From NCBI RefSeq assembly GCF_900110245.1, contig NZ_FOCZ01000004.1:620001-684000 (forward strand): a DNA stretch of 64,000 nt, given 5' to 3'. The notes under the pieces are model-generated. The model was not told the origin of the DNA. It did not search any database and saw only the letters and a program-made list of their open reading frames with translations. The stretch comes from Niastella yeongjuensis. GTDB taxonomy: Bacteria; Bacteroidota; Bacteroidia; Chitinophagales; Chitinophagaceae. Shown piece after piece: positions 62,322-64,000 of this stretch (positions are counted from its first letter, which is position 1; each line of letters begins with the position of its first letter). Made by a program: the position numbers and the translations under genes.

Positions 62322-62438
62322 ATGAAAGAACTATCCCAAAAGGGAAACACTCCTATGTTGTTTCCCTATGAACCAACTGAATACTGGCAAAACATCCGCC
62401 AAATAATCAGGGAAGAGGTAGCCAAAATAGAAAAATAA
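62322..62438 (+). CDS. 38-residue peptide of mobile element
   Basis: MKELSQKGNTPMLFPYEPTEYWQ, then a short amphipathic helix (NIRQIIREEVAKIEK). The helix end resembles the N-terminal part of proteins that precede helix-turn-helix excisionase-like genes in Bacteroidota elements. It sits 21 bases upstream of the HTH gene and is probably cotranscribed with it. Function unknown. Confidence 0.5.
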   Translation: MKELSQKGNTPMLFPYEPTEYWQNIRQIIREEVAKIEK

Positions 62439-62459
62439 AGCCCGCCCAAAGAAAACGTT

Positions 62460-62660
62460 TTGGAAACGTCAGGATTAACCTACAAGCCGCTTTTAAAGAT
62501 CGTAGAGTTGTGTTCGCTATTCCAGGTAACCAAACCTACTATTTACAGTTGGATCAAAGCCGGAAAACTGAAACCGGTAAAAGTAAGATCGAGGGTTTAT
62601 TTCCTGTTCCAGGATGTTCAGAAACTTATGAGTACAGAAGTCCCGGACCCGAAAATTTAA
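62460..62660 (+). CDS. Excisionase-like MerR/HTH_17 DNA-binding protein
   Basis: 66 residues: LKIVELCSLFQVTKPTIYSWIKAGKLKPVKV is the winged-helix pattern of excisionase/MerR-type HTH proteins, followed by the wing strand SRVYFLFQDVQKLM. Such proteins assist integrase in excision or repress element genes. It is located just upstream of the primase cluster, as in many Bacteroidota integrative elements. Confidence 0.85.
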   Translation: METSGLTYKPLLKIVELCSLFQVTKPTIYSWIKAGKLKPVKVRSRVYFLFQDVQKLMSTEVPDPKI

Positions 62661-62730
62661 GCCTTTCTTTCACCAGCCCCCTCCCTACCTTTTTTGAAAC
62701 ACCTATTATTAAAATTTAAACTTAATTCTT

Positions 62731-63111
62731 ATGGCCGAATTTAAAAGGCAAATCTTTCAGCTGAGTACCGGAAAGCAAATAAGGCTTCACGGAACCAGCT
62801 TCTTTATAAACCGGAATCTGGAAATCGGTGAAGGGTTTGTTCCTAACATCTTCTCCGAGTTTGAAGAACACTCGGAAGGAAAATCCTCCCCCACCGTATC
62901 CAATCCACACAAGTTAACGCTGGAAGAATTGCACGAACTGGCGGATTACAATATCCGGCTATGGCTGGATCTAAAAGATAGTCTCCGCAGCAGTGGCATA
63001 AATAACCCGAAAGTTTTCAGCCGGGAATCTATTCGCGGGACCGATAATAACACCACTGATCCTACGCCCAAATACAAACGGGGAAAACCTAATTCCACTA
63101 AAGAAGCTTAA
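62731..63111 (+). CDS. Element-encoded protein of unknown function upstream of primase
   Basis: 126 residues. The N-terminal half is beta-rich (FQLSTGKQIRLHGTSFFINR, LEIGEGFVPNIF). The middle is a helix (KLTLEELHELADYNIRLWL) and the C-terminus is disordered and basic (TPKYKRGKPNSTKEA). Nine bases separate it from the primase gene, so they are in one operon. It is common in mobile elements of the phylum; no role is assigned. Confidence 0.6.
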   Translation: MAEFKRQIFQLSTGKQIRLHGTSFFINRNLEIGEGFVPNIFSEFEEHSEGKSSPTVSNPHKLTLEELHELADYNIRLWLDLKDSLRSSGINNPKVFSRESIRGTDNNTTDPTPKYKRGKPNSTKEA

Positions 63112-63120
63112 AATTCAAAT

Positions 63121-64000
63121 ATGAAACAGTTATCGTGTGAACAGGCAAAGCAGATAGATATGGTCGATTACCTGGCTTCGTTAAACCATCACCCACAAAA
63201 AATACATAACGAGGATTATTGGTATATATCCCCGTTAAGGCAGGAACGAACCGCTTCTTTCAAGATCAACCGAAAGCTCAGTGTATGGTTTGATTTTGGG
63301 ACGGGGAAAGGCGGCGACCTGATTGATTTTGGGACATGCTACCATAATTGTTCCGTCAGTGACCTGCTTAAAAAACTAACAAAATACAAAAAGCAGGCTC
63401 TTTCTTTTCACCCGCCTACTGAATTTGGTAGGGTTATGGTTTCAACACCCCGCATTGCTGGTGAAAATAAAGAGAATAGCGAACCTAAAATTGTGGTGCT
63501 GGCTACCCGCGATTTGTGCGCCAATGACCTGGTGGCCTACCTAGGAAAAAGACAAATCCCCCCGGAAATTGCCAACAGATACTGCCGGGAAGTTGATTTT
63601 TCTTTGTACGGAAAGCAGTATACGGTTATTGGTTTTCCCAATAAAGCCGGTGGTTATGAACTCCGAAGCGAATACTTTAAAGGCAGCAGTTCGCCAAAAG
63701 ACATAACACTTATTGACAACAAGTCCGAACAGATTGCCGTATTTGAAGGTTTCTTTTCCTTCCTTTCATTTTGCACCATCAATAAAAACCAGACGGCTCC
63801 GCTGGCCAATAACTTAATACTAAACTCCCTCTCATTTCTTGATAAAAGCCGTGACCTCCTGGAAAAATACCTGCGTGTTCATCTGCTCCTGGACAGAGAT
63901 GCAGCAGGCATAAACAGTACGCAAAGAGCATTGAACTGGAACCGGGACAAGTATATTGATCGAAGTGAATTTTATGGTGGTCACAAAGATCTAAACGACT
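63121..64000 (+). CDS. Toprim-domain DNA primase of mobile element, N-terminal part, cut by window end
   Basis: 293 codons visible, no stop. The N-terminal region has the truncated CHC2-like zinc-finger region of Bacteroidota element primases (YWYISPLRQERTASFKIN, WFDFGTGKGGDLIDF, then a CYHNCS). A linker leads to the Toprim domain with its acidic motifs (IAVFEGFFSFLSF and VHLLLDRDAAGIN with DxD-like Asp-Arg-Asp) and downstream GHKDLND. It primes replication of the excised element. The C-terminus lies outside the window. Confidence 0.9.
   Translation, partial: MKQLSCEQAKQIDMVDYLASLNHHPQKIHNEDYWYISPLRQERTASFKINRKLSVWFDFGTGKGGDLIDFGTCYHNCSVSDLLKKLTKYKKQALSFHPPTEFGRVMVSTPRIAGENKENSEPKIVVLATRDLCANDLVAYLGKRQIPPEIANRYCREVDFSLYGKQYTVIGFPNKAGGYELRSEYFKGSSSPKDITLIDNKSEQIAVFEGFFSFLSFCTINKNQTAPLANNLILNSLSFLDKSRDLLEKYLRVHLLLDRDAAGINSTQRALNWNRDKYIDRSEFYGGHKDLND

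Noticed and set aside
1-64000. CRISPR array search by eye
   Set aside because: No regularly spaced direct repeats with unique spacers were seen; the only repeats are the T9SS modules and the short pairs reported.

Overview
The window comes from a Bacteroidota genome, most likely family Chitinophagaceae (Niastella/Chitinophaga type). The reasons are two SusC/SusD loci, an ECF sigma/FecR pair driving a SusC with an STN domain, a type IX secretion C-terminal domain, a Reg_prop-type sensor kinase with a LytTR regulator, Bacteroidota-type promoters (TTTG / TAnnTTTG) and weak Shine-Dalgarno sites. Species assignment is inference.

Left part (1-32.7 kb). A flavohemoglobin gene cut by the window edge is followed by an HD-domain protein, a Crp/Fnr-type sensor protein, a lipoprotein, a membrane protein and a divergent AraC regulator. 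From 4.6 to 10.1 kb lies an unusual cluster. A four-gene minus-strand operon encodes two phage-tail-collar-like proteins, an 882-residue helical protein with a toxin-like hydrophobic core, and a membrane protein with an internal duplication. An L,D-transpeptidase-like gene converges on it. From 10.3 to 21.7 kb is a sugar-utilisation locus: ECF sigma factor, FecR anti-sigma, SusC, SusD, a GH106 alpha-L-rhamnosidase and a neighbouring flavin monooxygenase. A second, damaged SusC/SusD locus (21.8-28.5 kb) has an NHL/TIG lipoprotein, a truncated SusC, SusD, a secreted MetX-like alpha/beta hydrolase and an aspartyl-protease-like protein. Small secreted or unknown genes and a CPBP protease fill 28.6-32.7 kb.

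Middle (32.7-47.4 kb). A large T9SS-exported repeat protein lies downstream of two tandem Crp/Fnr-like dyads. It is followed by a one-piece sensor kinase, a LytTR response regulator and a Crp/Fnr regulator. Then comes a patch of gene remnants (Ski2-like helicase, OmpA-like, PIN-like) around a GC-rich FtsX/MacB permease.

Right part (47.4-64 kb). A tRNA 3'-end-like remnant followed by a terminator marks the probable left end of an integrative element that runs out of the window. Its cargo is a tightly coupled five-gene minus-strand defence operon: a 968-residue unknown protein, a 2048-residue DUF1998-type helicase, a RecB/AddB-like nuclease, a C5-cytosine methyltransferase and Vsr. This layout resembles type II Druantia. 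An AbiE-type toxin-antitoxin pair follows, then element maintenance genes: a small zinc protein, an excisionase-like HTH protein and a Toprim primase cut by the window end.
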